A stretch of 64,000 bases of DNA, taken from Acidovorax sp. NO-1 (GTDB taxonomy: Bacteria; Pseudomonadota; Gammaproteobacteria; Burkholderiales; Burkholderiaceae_C). The position numbers and the translations under genes are program-made. Positions within the stretch are counted from its first letter, which is position 1; every line of letters begins with the position of its first letter. Positions 1-8,607 of this stretch are shown here, piece by piece. The stretch is from the NCBI RefSeq assembly GCF_000238595.1, contig NZ_AGTS01000075.1:62001-126000 (forward strand), given 5' to 3'. The notes under the pieces are model-generated. The model worked only from the letters and a program-made list of their open reading frames with translations. It was not told the origin of the DNA and did not search any database.

Positions 1-525
1 GCCGATGATGTCGTGCAGGCCGCGCAGCATGCTGTCCATGTCCTGATCGGAAGAGGCGAGGTCCGCCATGGCAAACAGCGCCTGCTGCAACTGGCGCGAC
101 TGCTCCAGGTGCTGCACCGAGGCCTGCAGGTTTTGCAGCGTCAGCAGCTCTGCCAGCCGCTGTGTGCACAGGCGCAATACACCTGCCGCCGCTGGGCTGA
201 TCTGGCTGAGCGAGTCTGGCGCCGCCACCAGCACGGCCTGCGGGCCATCGGCGTCAGAGTGCAAAACGTGGCAAGACACTCCTTGCGCCTGGAGCAGCGC
301 GGCCAGCGTGGACGGGAGCGGCAATGGCAATACCGCCGTGGTGGGCTCGCATGCCACATGATCCCCAGTCTGCCAGAGCACCGCATCGGCGTGCAGTCCA
401 CACTCGGCAAGGCTGCTCAGTATTGCACTGGCAGCTGCAGGCACGGTGGTGGCCGCCAGCACCTGCAGTGCGCAAGCCGCCAGATCAGGCCCTGAGCCGT
501 CCCTATCTTTCGCCATCCGATCCAT
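1..525 (-). CDS. GAF-type sensor protein, N-terminal part (gene runs off the left edge)
   Basis: The frame is open from the left edge to an ATG at 523-525; a second in-frame ATG lies at 514-516. The purine-rich AAAGGCGG just upstream favours 525. The visible 175 residues begin MDRMAKDRDG, are Ala/Leu rich and end in QALFAMADLASSDQDMDSML followed by RGLHDIIG. That last stretch is typical of the segment that opens the GAF domain in betaproteobacterial GAF-GGDEF(-EAL) proteins. A cyclic-di-GMP output domain is therefore inferred but is not in the window. The gene is transcribed away from the thioesterase gene, with which it shares the 526-717 intergenic region. Confidence 0.6.
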   Translation of the reverse strand, partial: MDRMAKDRDGSGPDLAACALQVLAATTVPAAASAILSSLAECGLHADAVLWQTGDHVACEPTTAVLPLPLPSTLAALLQAQGVSCHVLHSDADGPQAVLVAAPDSLSQISPAAAGVLRLCTQRLAELLTLQNLQASVQHLEQSRQLQQALFAMADLASSDQDMDSMLRGLHDIIG

Positions 526-717
526 TGACCGCCTTTCGCTGGTTGACCGCCACAGGCCCACACGGGCGCCAAAATCATGGCGCAAGCCGGGTCATCAAGG
601 TTGAACAAATTGTATGCACCGGTGCGCTGCCTCCATTCCTGGCCCACCCACGCGCGCCCAATGCTTGGGCACAATAACCTCCTTTGCAAGACTCTGGCCC
701 CGCGCAGCCCTCCCGCC

Positions 718-1140
718 ATGCCCATCTGGAAAAAACCCGCCACCCTGGCCATCATCAACGCCGCCAACCACAACACCGCTGCCGAGCACCTGGGCATCGA
801 GATCACCGAGCTGGGCGATGACTTTGTGCGGGGCCGTGTTCCGGTGGACCACCGCACGGTACAGCCCTTTGGCCTGCTGCATGGCGGGGTGAGCGTGGTC
901 CTGGCCGAGACGCTGGGCTCCATCGGCGCCTACTACGCCAGCCCCGAAGGCCACCACGCGGTGGGCCTGGACATCAACGCCAACCACCTGCGCTCGGCCA
1001 CCAGCGGCTGGGTCACGGGCACCGCGCGGCCCGTGCACGTGGGCCGCACCACCCACGTGTGGCAGATCGAGCTGGCCAACGATGCGGGCGAGCTGACCTG
1101 CGTGTCGCGCCTCACGATGGCGATCCTGGCGCCCCGCTGA
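718..1140 (+). CDS. hotdog-fold acyl-CoA thioesterase (PaaI/YdiI-like)
   Basis: A 140-residue protein beginning MPIWKKPATL. It has the hotdog thioesterase signature: FGLLHGGVSVVLAETLGS (about residues 54-71) provides the active-site acidic residue on the central helix, followed by VGLDINANHL and a C-terminal strand with WQIEL. Length and motifs match the PaaI/YdiI group, which hydrolyses aryl- or acyl-CoA esters in the cytosol. The substrate cannot be told from sequence. The frame stays open upstream, but family length and the residues after 718 favour this start; the Shine-Dalgarno is poor. The gene stands alone and converges on the chemoreceptor gene. Confidence 0.8.
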   Translation: MPIWKKPATLAIINAANHNTAAEHLGIEITELGDDFVRGRVPVDHRTVQPFGLLHGGVSVVLAETLGSIGAYYASPEGHHAVGLDINANHLRSATSGWVTGTARPVHVGRTTHVWQIELANDAGELTCVSRLTMAILAPR

Positions 1141-1203
1141 TCCTGCGACGCCCAGCCCGCGCCACGCGTCTTTTCCTGCGCCTTGGCGCCGCTCGGGCAG
1201 CGC

Positions 1204-3198
1204 CTAACCCGACGTGATCGAGCGCATGGGAGCCGGCGCTGGCAAGGTGTGCAGCGCTTCGCCATCGTCCGCCTGCGACAGCTTGAACACCTGCACCGCC
1301 CCGGCCAGGCGCGTGGCCTGCTCGCGCAGGCTTTGTGCGGCGGCGGCGGATTCCTCCACCAGCGCGGCGTTCTGCTGCGTCATCTGATCGAGCTGGTTGA
1401 CGGCGGTGTTGACCTGGCCGATGCCGTCGGACTGCTCGCCCGAGGCCGCAGTGATCTCGCCAATGATGTCGCCCACCCGTTTGACGGACCCCACGATCTC
1501 GTCCATCGTGCTGCCCGCGTTCTGGACCAGGCGCGCGCCCGACTCCACCCGCTCCACCGACGCGCCGATCAGCGCCTTGATCTCGCGCGCGGCCTCGGCG
1601 CTGCGCCCGGCCAGCGAACGCACCTCGCTGGCCACCACCGCAAAGCCCCGGCCCTGTTCACCCGCGCGGGCGGCCTCCACGGCCGCATTGAGCGCCAGGA
1701 TGTTGGTCTGGAACGCGATCGAGTCGATCACGCCGATGATGTCGGCGATCTTGCGCGAGCTCTGGTTGATGTCGCCCATGGTGGTCACCACCTCGCCCAC
1801 CACCTTGCCGCCGCGTGCGGCCACCTCGGCGGCGGTGCTGGCCAGCTGGTTGGCCTGGCGTGCGGCGTCGGCCGACTGGCGCACGGTGGCGGTGAGCTGG
1901 TCCATGCTCTGCGCCGTCTGCGCCAGGCTGCTGGCCGTGGCCTCGGTGCGCGCTGACAGATCCTGGTTGCCGCTGGCAATCTCGGCGCTGGCGGTGGTGA
2001 TGCTGTCCACCGCCGTGCGCACCTGCTGCAGCATCTGCGTGTAGCGCTGGCGCATGCCTTCGACCTCCTGCACCAGCGCGCCGATCTCGTCGCGCCGTGT
2101 GGTGCGGAAGGTTTCAGTCAGGTCGCCCTGCGCCACCAGCGTGATGGCCTGGGTCAGGTCCTGCAGGGGGCGGCTGACACTGCGGCGCAGCATGAGGAAC
2201 AGGCCGATGGCCAGCAACGCCACCGCCACCGCCATCAGGGCCCACACCGCCATCGTCACGCGCTGCTGGCTGGCCATGGCCTCGCCGTCGGGCACCTCGG
2301 CCACCACCCACCAGCCGCCGCTGGTCTTGCGCATCAGGGCCCAGGGGTCCTGTGCGTCGGAGCCCAAAACCGGGGCGGCTTCGCGCACGAAGCCGTCGGG
2401 CGATGCGGCCAGGGCTTCAAAAAACGGGCGTGCCTGGGGGTACGCTTCCAGCACGCGCTTGCCGCTCGCCGTGGGGTGGTACACGAATGCTGCCTGGTCC
2501 AGCGAAGTGCCGGGGTTGATCACGTAGGTGCCGCCATGCTCGAAGAATTTCGTCTGCGTCACCTGCTTTTGCAGCATGGCGTGGAACACGCTGATGTCGT
2601 TGCCGATAAAGAGAAGCCCCACCACCTTGCCCGAGCCGTCCTTGGCCGGCAGGTAGTGCCCCATATAGGGCTTGCCACCCACCACCGTGACGCCGGTGTA
2701 AGGCTCGCCCTTGGAGACATTGGCATAGGCCGGATCGTTCTTGCCCAGCAGCGTGCCCTGCTGGCGCTCGCCCTTGTCGTTCTTGACCGAGGTGGTGATG
2801 CGGATGAAGTCGTCGCCCTTCTTGGCGAACACCGTGGCGATGCCGCCGGTTTCGCTGGCAAATTTGTCGACCGAGCCGTAGTCCTCGTTGACCAGCGCGC
2901 CGTAGCTGCGCAGCTCGCCCGTGGCCTCGTCGAGGTGCATGTTGGCCTCGAAGTAACGCTGGAACCCGCGCATCGTCAGCTGCACCAGCTCGCGGTTGGT
3001 GTTGTCTGCTGCGTCCAGCGACTGGGCCACGCTTTGCGCCGTGTTGCCCACGCTGGACACCACCTGCGCCCGGGTGCTGCGCTCGGTCAGCACGGCAATC
3101 GCCAGCCCCACCAGCACCAGCACCACGGCAACCAGTGTGATGGCCGTGAGCGTGACCTGGCGCGCGACGGACCGGTTGTTCGCGAGGGATTCGGCCAT
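1204..3198 (-). CDS. methyl-accepting chemotaxis protein with Cache-type sensor
   Basis: A 664-residue receptor. Its order is: short cytoplasmic N-terminus, TM1 (about 14-37), periplasmic Cache_3/Cache_2-like sensor (about 40-310, with [12 protein letters not shown] and [11 protein letters not shown]), TM2 (about 315-338), HAMP, then the coiled signalling domain. The hairpin tip is canonical: [20 protein letters not shown] and [20 protein letters not shown]. No C-terminal CheR/CheB-tethering pentapeptide is seen. It passes ligand occupancy to CheA/CheW at the membrane; the ligand is unknown. ATG 3198 is chosen because GGAGA sits upstream and the hydrophobic helix follows; the longer frame to 3285 lacks these. 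A sigma-28-like promoter lies at 3286-3312, fitting co-regulation with flagellar genes. Confidence 0.93.
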   Translation of the reverse strand: MAESLANNRSVARQVTLTAITLVAVVLVLVGLAIAVLTERSTRAQVVSSVGNTAQSVAQSLDAADNTNRELVQLTMRGFQRYFEANMHLDEATGELRSYGALVNEDYGSVDKFASETGGIATVFAKKGDDFIRITTSVKNDKGERQQGTLLGKNDPAYANVSKGEPYTGVTVVGGKPYMGHYLPAKDGSGKVVGLLFIGNDISVFHAMLQKQVTQTKFFEHGGTYVINPGTSLDQAAFVYHPTASGKRVLEAYPQARPFFEALAASPDGFVREAAPVLGSDAQDPWALMRKTSGGWWVVAEVPDGEAMASQQRVTMAVWALMAVAVALLAIGLFLMLRRSVSRPLQDLTQAITLVAQGDLTETFRTTRRDEIGALVQEVEGMRQRYTQMLQQVRTAVDSITTASAEIASGNQDLSARTEATASSLAQTAQSMDQLTATVRQSADAARQANQLASTAAEVAARGGKVVGEVVTTMGDINQSSRKIADIIGVIDSIAFQTNILALNAAVEAARAGEQGRGFAVVASEVRSLAGRSAEAAREIKALIGASVERVESGARLVQNAGSTMDEIVGSVKRVGDIIGEITAASGEQSDGIGQVNTAVNQLDQMTQQNAALVEESAAAAQSLREQATRLAGAVQVFKLSQADDGEALHTLPAPAPMRSITSG

Positions 3199-3285
3199 GG
3201 GGGAAGTCTCCTGAAAATGAATGCTAAAAGCCGGCTGAGCCGGTCTTGGAAAGGGGTCCCGGCGCGAGGGAACGCCCTGCTTCAC

Positions 3286-3312
3286 TCTACGGCGAGAGTC
3301 TTGTTACATTTA
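3286..3312 (-). promoter_or_regulatory. sigma-28 (FliA)-type promoter of the chemoreceptor gene
   Basis: On the minus strand TAAA (3312-3309) is followed by exactly 15 nt and then GCCGTAGA (3293-3286). The FliA consensus is TAAA-N15-GCCGATAA. The -35 is exact and the first four bases plus the last base of the -10 match. It lies about 90 bp upstream of the ATG, with no other gene between. Confidence 0.6.
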
Positions 3313-3384
3313 TTCACGCATTCCCTTACGCAAAGCTGCGTACTTGCGCGCGGCCGCTGGGCTGCGCGAGGGCGCACAAACGGT

Positions 3385-4197
3385 TCAGCGCGTCTTCCGG
3401 TGCATCCAGCCCAGCCCTGCCGTAGTGCCCGCCGCCGGTTTGTACTCGCAGCCCACCCAGCCGGTGTAGCCCAGCGCGTCGATGGTGTCGAACAGGAAGG
3501 GGTAGTTCAGCTCGCCGTGGTTGGGCTCGTGGCGGCCCGGCACCCCGGCGATCTGAATATGCGCCACGCGCCCGGTGGGCAGGTAGCGCTGCAGCTTCAT
3601 GGCCACATCGCCCTCCACGATCTGGCAGTGGTACAGATCCATCTGCACCCTGAGGTTGGGGGCCTGCACGGCATCGAGCAGTTCGTGCGCGTGGTCCTGC
3701 CGGTTCAGAAAGTAGCGGGGCATGTCGCGCAGGTTGATGGGCTCGATGAGGATGTCGCGCCCTGCGTGCGCAGCCTCGGTGGCCGCCCAACGCAGGTTGC
3801 TGGCGCACAGGTCCTTGAGCGCTTCACGCTCCACCCCCGGCGGCACCATGCCCGACAGCACATGGATGCGCGGGCAGCCCAGTACCTCGGCATAGCGCAG
3901 CGCCTCGTGCACCCCGGCGCGGAACTCGGCCTCGCGCCCCGGCTGCGCCGCCGTGCCACGCGCCTGCTGCTCCCACGCACTGGCCCAGCTGGCGCGGTCG
4001 GTGCCGCCAGGCGGAGCGTTGAACAGCACCAGCTGCAGGCCGTTGTCCGCAAGCCGCGCGGCGATGTCGGCGGGCTCGAAGGCATAGGGGAACTGAAACT
4101 CCACCGCCGCAAATCCGTCGCGCGCCGCAGCGGCAAAGCGGTCGAGAAACGGCAGTTCGGTGTACATCAGGCTCAGGTTGGCGGCAAACTGGGGCAT
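3385..4197 (-). CDS. hyi: hydroxypyruvate isomerase family protein
   Basis: A 270-residue TIM-barrel protein starting [20 protein letters not shown], the standard opening of the Hyi/OtnI group of the xylose isomerase-like superfamily. Metal- and substrate-binding landmarks are visible: [53 protein letters not shown] and [11 protein letters not shown]. Family members interconvert hydroxypyruvate and tartronate semialdehyde, or act on 2-oxo-tetronate (OtnI); sequence alone does not separate these. No glyoxylate carboligase or tartronate semialdehyde reductase gene is adjacent, so the pathway assignment is open. Confidence 0.8.
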   Translation of the reverse strand: MPQFAANLSLMYTELPFLDRFAAAARDGFAAVEFQFPYAFEPADIAARLADNGLQLVLFNAPPGGTDRASWASAWEQQARGTAAQPGREAEFRAGVHEALRYAEVLGCPRIHVLSGMVPPGVEREALKDLCASNLRWAATEAAHAGRDILIEPINLRDMPRYFLNRQDHAHELLDAVQAPNLRVQMDLYHCQIVEGDVAMKLQRYLPTGRVAHIQIAGVPGRHEPNHGELNYPFLFDTIDALGYTGWVGCEYKPAAGTTAGLGWMHRKTR

Positions 4198-4301
4198 GGC
4201 GGGGCAGGGACAGAAGGTGAGATCAGAGCGCAGCAGCTTATCGTGCAGCCTGGAGCACCCTGCGGTCCTTGCCCGGCATCAACCCGCTGGCCTGCACCAA
4301 A

Positions 4302-4364
4302 AATATGAGTCAAATTGGACCTCAGCGCTTATACAGCAAGCGCTAACAGCTATTAATTTCATAG
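4302..4364 (-). repeat. dispersed AT-rich repeat, family A, copy 1
   Basis: About 63 bp of AT-rich sequence around a dyad whose arms are AGCGCTT and AAGCGCT. On the minus strand it reads AATAGCTGTTAGCGCTTG, then ATAAGCGCTGAGG, and ends in CAATTTGACTCATATT. It lies in the intergenic region upstream of the merR-type gene. Eight other copies occur in the window. Confidence 0.75.
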
Positions 4365-4389
4365 TTTTATCGCTTCCTGAAAGCCACCC

Positions 4390-4920
4390 ATGCGCATCGG
4401 AGAACTCGCCCAACGCACCGGCACCACACCCAAGGCCATCCGGCTGTACGAAGCCCGCGGCCTGCTGGGCAAGGTGGCGCGCGCGGGCAGCTATCGCCGC
4501 TATGGCGAGGCGGATGTGGCCCGCGTGTTGCTGATCCGCCAGGCCCAGGCGCTGGGCTTTCGGCTGTCGGAACTGGACGGCCTGCCCCACATCGACACCG
4601 CCGCGGGTTGGAACCGCATGGCCGAGCTGGTGGCCGGGCGGCGGGCCGCCGTGGCCGAGGAGCTGGCGCGTCTGGCCGCGCTGGACGCTCAACTGGCCCT
4701 GCTGGAGGCCGAGCTGCACACCTGCGACACCCTGGCTGTGCCCGTGGCGACCGAAGCCTGCGCAGCGCCCTCTGCGCTGACGGTGTCACCGCCACTCCAC
4801 AACCCCGCGCAATTTGCTGCCGCCCATACTGCCGCTGCAGGATTTCCGCCCCCTCAGCGCATACCGCTTGACTCTGCCCCGCGGGGCAAGGTGACGATGG
4901 CGCCATCAACACCACCGTGA
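4390..4920 (+). CDS. MerR family transcriptional regulator
   Basis: A 176-residue protein starting MRIGELAQRTGTTPKAIRLY, the winged helix-turn-helix of MerR regulators, followed by the SYRRYGEADVARVLLIRQAQ wing and second helix pair and a dimerisation coil rich in Leu and Ala (about 75-120). There are few Cys residues in the C-terminal part and no clear metal-binding Cys motif, so it is more likely an effector- or redox-type MerR than a metal sensor. The last 50 or so residues are low-complexity, and their DNA contains the promoter of the downstream oxidoreductase gene. The two genes are 10 bp apart and probably form a regulator-target pair. Confidence 0.85.
   Translation: MRIGELAQRTGTTPKAIRLYEARGLLGKVARAGSYRRYGEADVARVLLIRQAQALGFRLSELDGLPHIDTAAGWNRMAELVAGRRAAVAEELARLAALDAQLALLEAELHTCDTLAVPVATEACAAPSALTVSPPLHNPAQFAAAHTAAAGFPPPQRIPLDSAPRGKVTMAPSTPP
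4868..4898 (+). promoter_or_regulatory. MerR-type long-spacer promoter inside the end of the regulator gene
   Basis: TTGACT (4868-4873) and GACGAT (4893-4898) are 19 bp apart, the over-long spacing typical of MerR-activated promoters. The spacer holds the perfect 14-bp palindrome TGCCCCGCGGGGCA (4875-4888), a fitting operator. The predicted start of transcription is near 4905, giving a leader of about 25 nt before the oxidoreductase start codon. The -10 matches only three consensus bases. Confidence 0.5.
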
Positions 4921-4930
4921 GGGAGCATCT

Positions 4931-5566
4931 GTGACAGAGCAGCAAAACATTTTGGTCATCCTGGGCCACCCCGCCACCGACAGCCTGTGCGCTGGCATGG
5001 CACGCGCGTATGCCGACGGCGCGCAACAAGCAGGGGCACAGGTGCGGTTTCTGGACGTGGGGCAGCTGGCGTTCAACCCGCTGTTTCAAGGCTACGGCGC
5101 CGTCCAGCCGCTGGAGCCTGACTTGCTGGCCGCGCAGGCCGACATTACCTGGGCGCACCACCTGGTGTGGGTCTACCCCATCTGGTGGGGCGCCATGCCT
5201 GCGCTGCTCAAGGGTTTCATTGACCGTACGTTCCTGCCGGGCTACGCCTTCAGGTACCGCAAGGGCTCGTCGCTGTGGGACAAGTTGCTGGCCGGCCGCT
5301 CGGCGGAGCTGCTGGTGACCATGGACTCCCCGCCCTGGTACTTCCGCTGGGTCACGCGCATGCCCGGCCACCACCAGATGAAGAAGGCCATCCTGGAGTT
5401 CTGCGGCATCCGGCCCGTGCGCGTACACAGCTTTGGCCCGGTGCGCAGCGCCAGCCCCGAGCGGCTGGCGCAGTGGGTGGTGAAGGCGCGGCAACTGGGG
5501 GAGCGCCAGGGCGCACGCGCCGCGCCGCGCAAGCCACGCCCCGCGCCCGTTACTTCGTCGCCGTGA
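4931..5566 (+). CDS. flavodoxin-fold NAD(P)H oxidoreductase (YwrO/MdaB-like)
   Basis: A 211-residue protein from a GTG start at 4931. It has the flavodoxin-like quinone reductase fold: NILVILGHPATDSLC at the N-terminus (flavin phosphate loop), HLVWVYPIWWGAMPALLKGF and IDRTFLPGYAFRY (flavin-ring loop), then MDSPPWYFRW and PGHHQMKKAILEFCGI. Such enzymes reduce quinones or other electrophiles by two electrons with NAD(P)H in the cytosol. The C-terminal 20 residues are basic and low-complexity. It lies directly behind the MerR gene and its embedded promoter, so induction by the MerR effector is likely. Its 3' end overlaps the convergent phosphodiesterase gene by 17 bp. Confidence 0.85.
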   Translation: MTEQQNILVILGHPATDSLCAGMARAYADGAQQAGAQVRFLDVGQLAFNPLFQGYGAVQPLEPDLLAAQADITWAHHLVWVYPIWWGAMPALLKGFIDRTFLPGYAFRYRKGSSLWDKLLAGRSAELLVTMDSPPWYFRWVTRMPGHHQMKKAILEFCGIRPVRVHSFGPVRSASPERLAQWVVKARQLGERQGARAAPRKPRPAPVTSSP

Positions 5567-6680
5567 AGGCTTGAACCGCCGCCCGGCCCACGGCAGGGTC
5601 GTCGGTGAAGAAGCCATCAATGCCCGCACGCAGGTAGGCCGTGATCTCGGCCACGCTGTCGCCGCGCACCGTGCCGTCGGTAGTGGGGGCCTTTTTCAGC
5701 CCGGCGGGCAGGAAGGCGTTTTCAGGCCGCAGCGTCCAGATGTGCACGGCCAGGCCTTCGGCGCGGGCACGCGCCACCAGCGGGGTAGGCTCGCCCGGTA
5801 CGCCATCCTTCACCGGCACCACCAGCGTCTTGAAGGGGCCGATGGCGTTGGCATACGTCGCCACCTGCTTGAGGCCCTCGGGCGTGATCAGGTCGGCATA
5901 GGCGCGCGTGTTGGCCGCACCCTGGGCCACAAAGTCATACGGTCGGCCCGAAGGGGCGACCAGCTGCACCAGGCGCACGCTGCTCTGCTTGCGGATCGCC
6001 TGCAGGTTGCTGACCTCGAACGATTGCACGAACACGGGCGCGTCCTTGTGGTTCCAGCCGTTTTTCTCCAGCACGGCCAGCAGCGGCGCCTCCAGCGGCA
6101 GGCCGATGGACTGGAAGTAGGTGGGGTGTTTGGTCTCGGGGTAGATGCCGATCACGCGGCCGGTCTTGGCCGTGGCCGCCTTGGCCAGGTCGATGACTTC
6201 CTGCAAGGTGGGCACCTCAAACTGGCCGTTGTAGGCCACGTTGGCCGGGCGCTGCGCGGGGATGCGCTCGCGGGCGCGCAGGGTTTTCAGTTCGGCCAGG
6301 GTGAAGTCTTCGGTGAACCAGCCGGTAATGGGTTTGCCATCGATGGTCTTGGTGGTTTTGCGGCCCGCGAACTCGGGACGGTCCGCCACGTCGGTGGTGG
6401 CCTCCTTCACCGAGCCGTCGGCGCCCAGGATGGCAATCGCGTTCTCGTGCCGGGCCACCAGCACGCCGTCCTTGGTGATGACGAGGTCGGGCTCGATGAT
6501 GTCGGCGCCATCGTCAACGGCCTGCTGATAGGCGGCCAGCGTGTGCTCGGGCCGCAGGGCTGAGGCGCCCCGGTGGGCGATGACGGTGGGGGTGGGCGGC
6601 CAGGCCTGGGCGACGGCACCCAGCGCCCAGGTGGTGAGCAACGCGGCGGCAGTCACGGCGCGCAGTGCAATGCGTTTCAT
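5550..6680 (-). CDS. glpQ: periplasmic glycerophosphodiester phosphodiesterase
   Basis: A 376-residue exported enzyme. The signal peptide is MKRIALRAVTAAALLTTWAL with cleavage near AVAQA. The catalytic core of the GDPD family is clear: VIAHRGASALRPEHTLAAY (general acid/base His and Arg) and DIIEPDLVITKDGVLVARHE (metal-binding Glu and Asp). It hydrolyses glycerophosphodiesters to glycerol-3-phosphate and an alcohol. Length and the periplasmic form match GlpQ rather than cytosolic UgpQ. ATG 6680 is supported by GGAG seven bases upstream. No glp transport genes are adjacent. Confidence 0.9.
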   Translation of the reverse strand: MKRIALRAVTAAALLTTWALGAVAQAWPPTPTVIAHRGASALRPEHTLAAYQQAVDDGADIIEPDLVITKDGVLVARHENAIAILGADGSVKEATTDVADRPEFAGRKTTKTIDGKPITGWFTEDFTLAELKTLRARERIPAQRPANVAYNGQFEVPTLQEVIDLAKAATAKTGRVIGIYPETKHPTYFQSIGLPLEAPLLAVLEKNGWNHKDAPVFVQSFEVSNLQAIRKQSSVRLVQLVAPSGRPYDFVAQGAANTRAYADLITPEGLKQVATYANAIGPFKTLVVPVKDGVPGEPTPLVARARAEGLAVHIWTLRPENAFLPAGLKKAPTTDGTVRGDSVAEITAYLRAGIDGFFTDDPAVGRAAVQAFTATK

Positions 6681-6763
6681 GCGGATCTCCTGCAAACGGA
6701 GACCGCACCTTAGCCTATGCGCTTGACAGCGGCGTGTCGCCGGGGCGTACACCCCGGTAAGCG

Positions 6764-7348
6764 CTACGCGTGTTCGAAGTGGAAGACTGCGGTACCTGCC
6801 CGCGCGTTCGGTAGCCAGCGCACTTCTTCGCCGTCCTGCAGCCCGAAGGAGTCGAGGATGCGCAGGCTGTTCTTGGTGGCCAGCACTTCGAAGTCTTTGT
6901 AGGTGCCCACGCGGATGTTGGGCGTGTCGTACCACTGGTAGGGCAGGCGCCGCGTCACGGGCATGCGCCCGCGCAGGATGGACAGGCGGTTGGGCCAGTG
7001 CGCAAAGTTGGGGAACGCCACCACGCCGGTGCGGCCCACACGCGCTGTCTCGCGCAGCATGGTTTCGGCATTGCGCAAGTGCTGCAGCGTGTCGATCTGC
7101 AGCACCACGTCAAAGCTGTTGTCGTCGAACATGGCCAGCCCCTCGTCGAGGTTGAGCTGGATCACATCCACCCCGCGCTGCACGCAGGCCAGCACGTTGG
7201 CGTCGTCGATCTCCACGCCGTAGCCACTGCAGCCGCGCTCGCGCTGCAGGTAGTCCAGCATGGCGCCGTTGCCGCAACCGAGGTCGAGCACGCGCGAGCC
7301 TGGGGGCACCAGGCGCGCCAGGGCTTGCATTGCCGCTTTTTCGGTCAT
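6764..7348 (-). CDS. metW: methionine biosynthesis protein MetW
   Basis: A 194-residue SAM-dependent methyltransferase-like protein. Motif I is [16 protein letters not shown], followed by [20 protein letters not shown] and [17 protein letters not shown]. The central [20 protein letters not shown] and [10 protein letters not shown] stretches are diagnostic for MetW. Its ATG overlaps the metX stop in an ATGA arrangement, so translation is coupled. MetW is known to accompany MetX in proteobacteria, where it supports homoserine acylation; the exact reaction of MetW itself is not settled by sequence. Confidence 0.95.
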   Translation of the reverse strand: MTEKAAMQALARLVPPGSRVLDLGCGNGAMLDYLQRERGCSGYGVEIDDANVLACVQRGVDVIQLNLDEGLAMFDDNSFDVVLQIDTLQHLRNAETMLRETARVGRTGVVAFPNFAHWPNRLSILRGRMPVTRRLPYQWYDTPNIRVGTYKDFEVLATKNSLRILDSFGLQDGEEVRWLPNARAGTAVFHFEHA

Positions 7349-8475
7349 GGTTGCAACTCCTTGGCAATGCTATCGAAATATGAGCGCATAACGCCCATGT
7401 AGCGGGCGTCATCGAGCAAAAAAGCATCGTGCCCATGGGGCGCGTCGATCTCGGCATAGCTCACGCGGCGGCGGTTGTCGAGCAGGGCTTTGACGATCTC
7501 GCGGCTGCGCTTGGGGGAAAAACGCCAGTCGGTGGTGAAGCTCACCAGCAGGAACCTGGCCTGCGCCCGGGCCAGGGCGCGCGTGAGGTTGCCGGCATGG
7601 GTGCGCGCAGGGTCGAAGTAGTCCAGCGCGCGGGTGATCAGCAGGTAAGTGTTGGCGTCGAAGTAGTCGCTGAACTTGTCGCCCTGGTAGCGCAGGTAGC
7701 TTTCGATCTGGAACTCGATGTCCTGCGTGCTGTATTTCAGCTCCAGGCCTTCTCTCAGTTGACGCCCGAACTTCTCGTTCATCACGTCGTCGCTGAGGTA
7801 CGTGATGTGGCCGATCATGCGGGCGATGCGCAGCCCCCGCTTGGGGATCACGCCGTGGCGGTAGAAGTGCCCGCCGTGGAAGTCCGGGTCGGTCACGATG
7901 GCGCGGCGCGCCACTTCGTTGAAGGCGATGTTCTCGGCCGTGAGGTTGGGCGCGCTGGCCACGACCACCGCGTGGCGCATGCGCTCGGGGTACTGCAGCG
8001 TCCAGCTCAATGCCTGCATGCCGCCCAGGCTGCCACCCAGCACGGCGGCCAGTTGCTGGATGCCCAGACGGTCGAGCAACCGCGCCTGGGCGTTGACCCA
8101 GTCTTCCACCGTGACCACGGGGAAGTCCGCGCCATAGACCTCGCCCGTATCGGGATGGTTGTGCATGGGGCCGGTGGAGCCAAAGCAGGAGCCCAGGTTG
8201 TTCACGCCGATCACGAAGAATCGGTCGGTGTCCACGGGCTTGCCGGGGCCGATCATGTTGTCCCACCAGCCCTCACTCTTGTCCTGCCCGGCGTAGACGC
8301 CCGCGACGTGGTGCGAGGCATTGAGGGCGTGGCACACGAGCACGGCGTTCGAGCGGTCGGCATTGAGCGTGCCGTAGGTCTCGTAGGCCAGGTGGTAGTC
8401 GCGGATGGACGCACCGCTTTGCAGCGGCAGGACCTCCGGAAAATGCATGGACTGGGGCGTGGCAAAAAACGACAT
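7345..8475 (-). CDS. metX: homoserine O-acyltransferase MetX
   Basis: A 376-residue alpha/beta-hydrolase acyltransferase. Visible landmarks are [14 protein letters not shown] (oxyanion region), the nucleophile elbow [29 protein letters not shown] and the catalytic His in [16 protein letters not shown]. It catalyses the first committed step of methionine synthesis from homoserine. Betaproteobacterial MetX enzymes of this type are often assigned succinyl-CoA specificity (MetXS); acetyl-CoA use cannot be ruled out here. The start ATG at 8475 has no Shine-Dalgarno: it directly abuts the T-run of an intrinsic terminator preceded by a SAM-II-like aptamer, implying control by S-adenosylmethionine. 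It forms an operon with metW. Confidence 0.95.
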   Translation of the reverse strand: MSFFATPQSMHFPEVLPLQSGASIRDYHLAYETYGTLNADRSNAVLVCHALNASHHVAGVYAGQDKSEGWWDNMIGPGKPVDTDRFFVIGVNNLGSCFGSTGPMHNHPDTGEVYGADFPVVTVEDWVNAQARLLDRLGIQQLAAVLGGSLGGMQALSWTLQYPERMRHAVVVASAPNLTAENIAFNEVARRAIVTDPDFHGGHFYRHGVIPKRGLRIARMIGHITYLSDDVMNEKFGRQLREGLELKYSTQDIEFQIESYLRYQGDKFSDYFDANTYLLITRALDYFDPARTHAGNLTRALARAQARFLLVSFTTDWRFSPKRSREIVKALLDNRRRVSYAEIDAPHGHDAFLLDDARYMGVMRSYFDSIAKELQP

Positions 8476-8510
8476 AAAAAAACCCGGCGTCGCTAAAAAC
8501 GAGGCCGGGC
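8476..8510 (-). terminator. intrinsic terminator abutting the metX start codon
   Basis: On the minus strand CCCGGC (8509-8504) pairs with GCCGGG (8488-8483). The stem continues past one C-C mismatch with TCG/CGA, the loop is seven bases, and seven T residues (8482-8476) run straight into the ATG. It can serve as the expression platform of the riboswitch, and it could also end transcription from the UPF0016 gene. Confidence 0.75.
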
Positions 8511-8523
8511 GGATGTGTCGGAC

Positions 8524-8578
8524 GGGTCTTTAGCAGGATTTATAAAGCGCCCGCAAGCTGTGGCAAATCGGCGCGTCT
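8524..8578 (-). promoter_or_regulatory. SAM-II riboswitch aptamer upstream of metX
   Basis: The RNA reads AGACGCGCCGATTTGCC, then CAGCTTGCGGGCGC, then TTTATAAATCCTGC and TAAAGACCC. This follows the SAM-II (metA motif) order: P1 GCGC arms, the GATTT segment in loop 1, GCTTGC before the 3' arm of P1, an A/T-rich strand, and GCTAAAGA. GCGG before P1 can pair with CTGC near the 3' end to form the pseudoknot (one G-U pair). It sits at the expected 5' end of the metX transcript. The call was made by eye against the remembered consensus, not by covariance search. Confidence 0.7.
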
Positions 8579-8582
8579 GGCA

Positions 8583-8591
8583 AATATACCA
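8583..8591 (-). promoter_or_regulatory. extended -10 promoter of metX
   Basis: The minus strand reads TGGTATATT (8591-8583), matching the extended -10 form TGnTATAAT at all but one base. A weak GTGAGC lies 17 bp upstream. Transcription would begin close to 8576, exactly at the first bases of the SAM-II aptamer, which supports both calls. Confidence 0.55.
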
Positions 8592-8607
8592 AAACGGCCG
8601 CTGCTGC

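Noticed and set aside
6720-6768. A further family A repeat (GCGCTTG...TAAGCGC) near the metW stop
   Set aside because: It shares only the GCGCTT words; the interior is GC-rich and the flanking halves of the element are absent.
8541-8566. TTGCCA and TATAAA with 16-bp spacing on the minus strand, looking like a strong metX promoter
   Set aside because: Both hexamers are conserved parts of the SAM-II aptamer, and an extended -10 lies at the correct place upstream to transcribe the whole aptamer.
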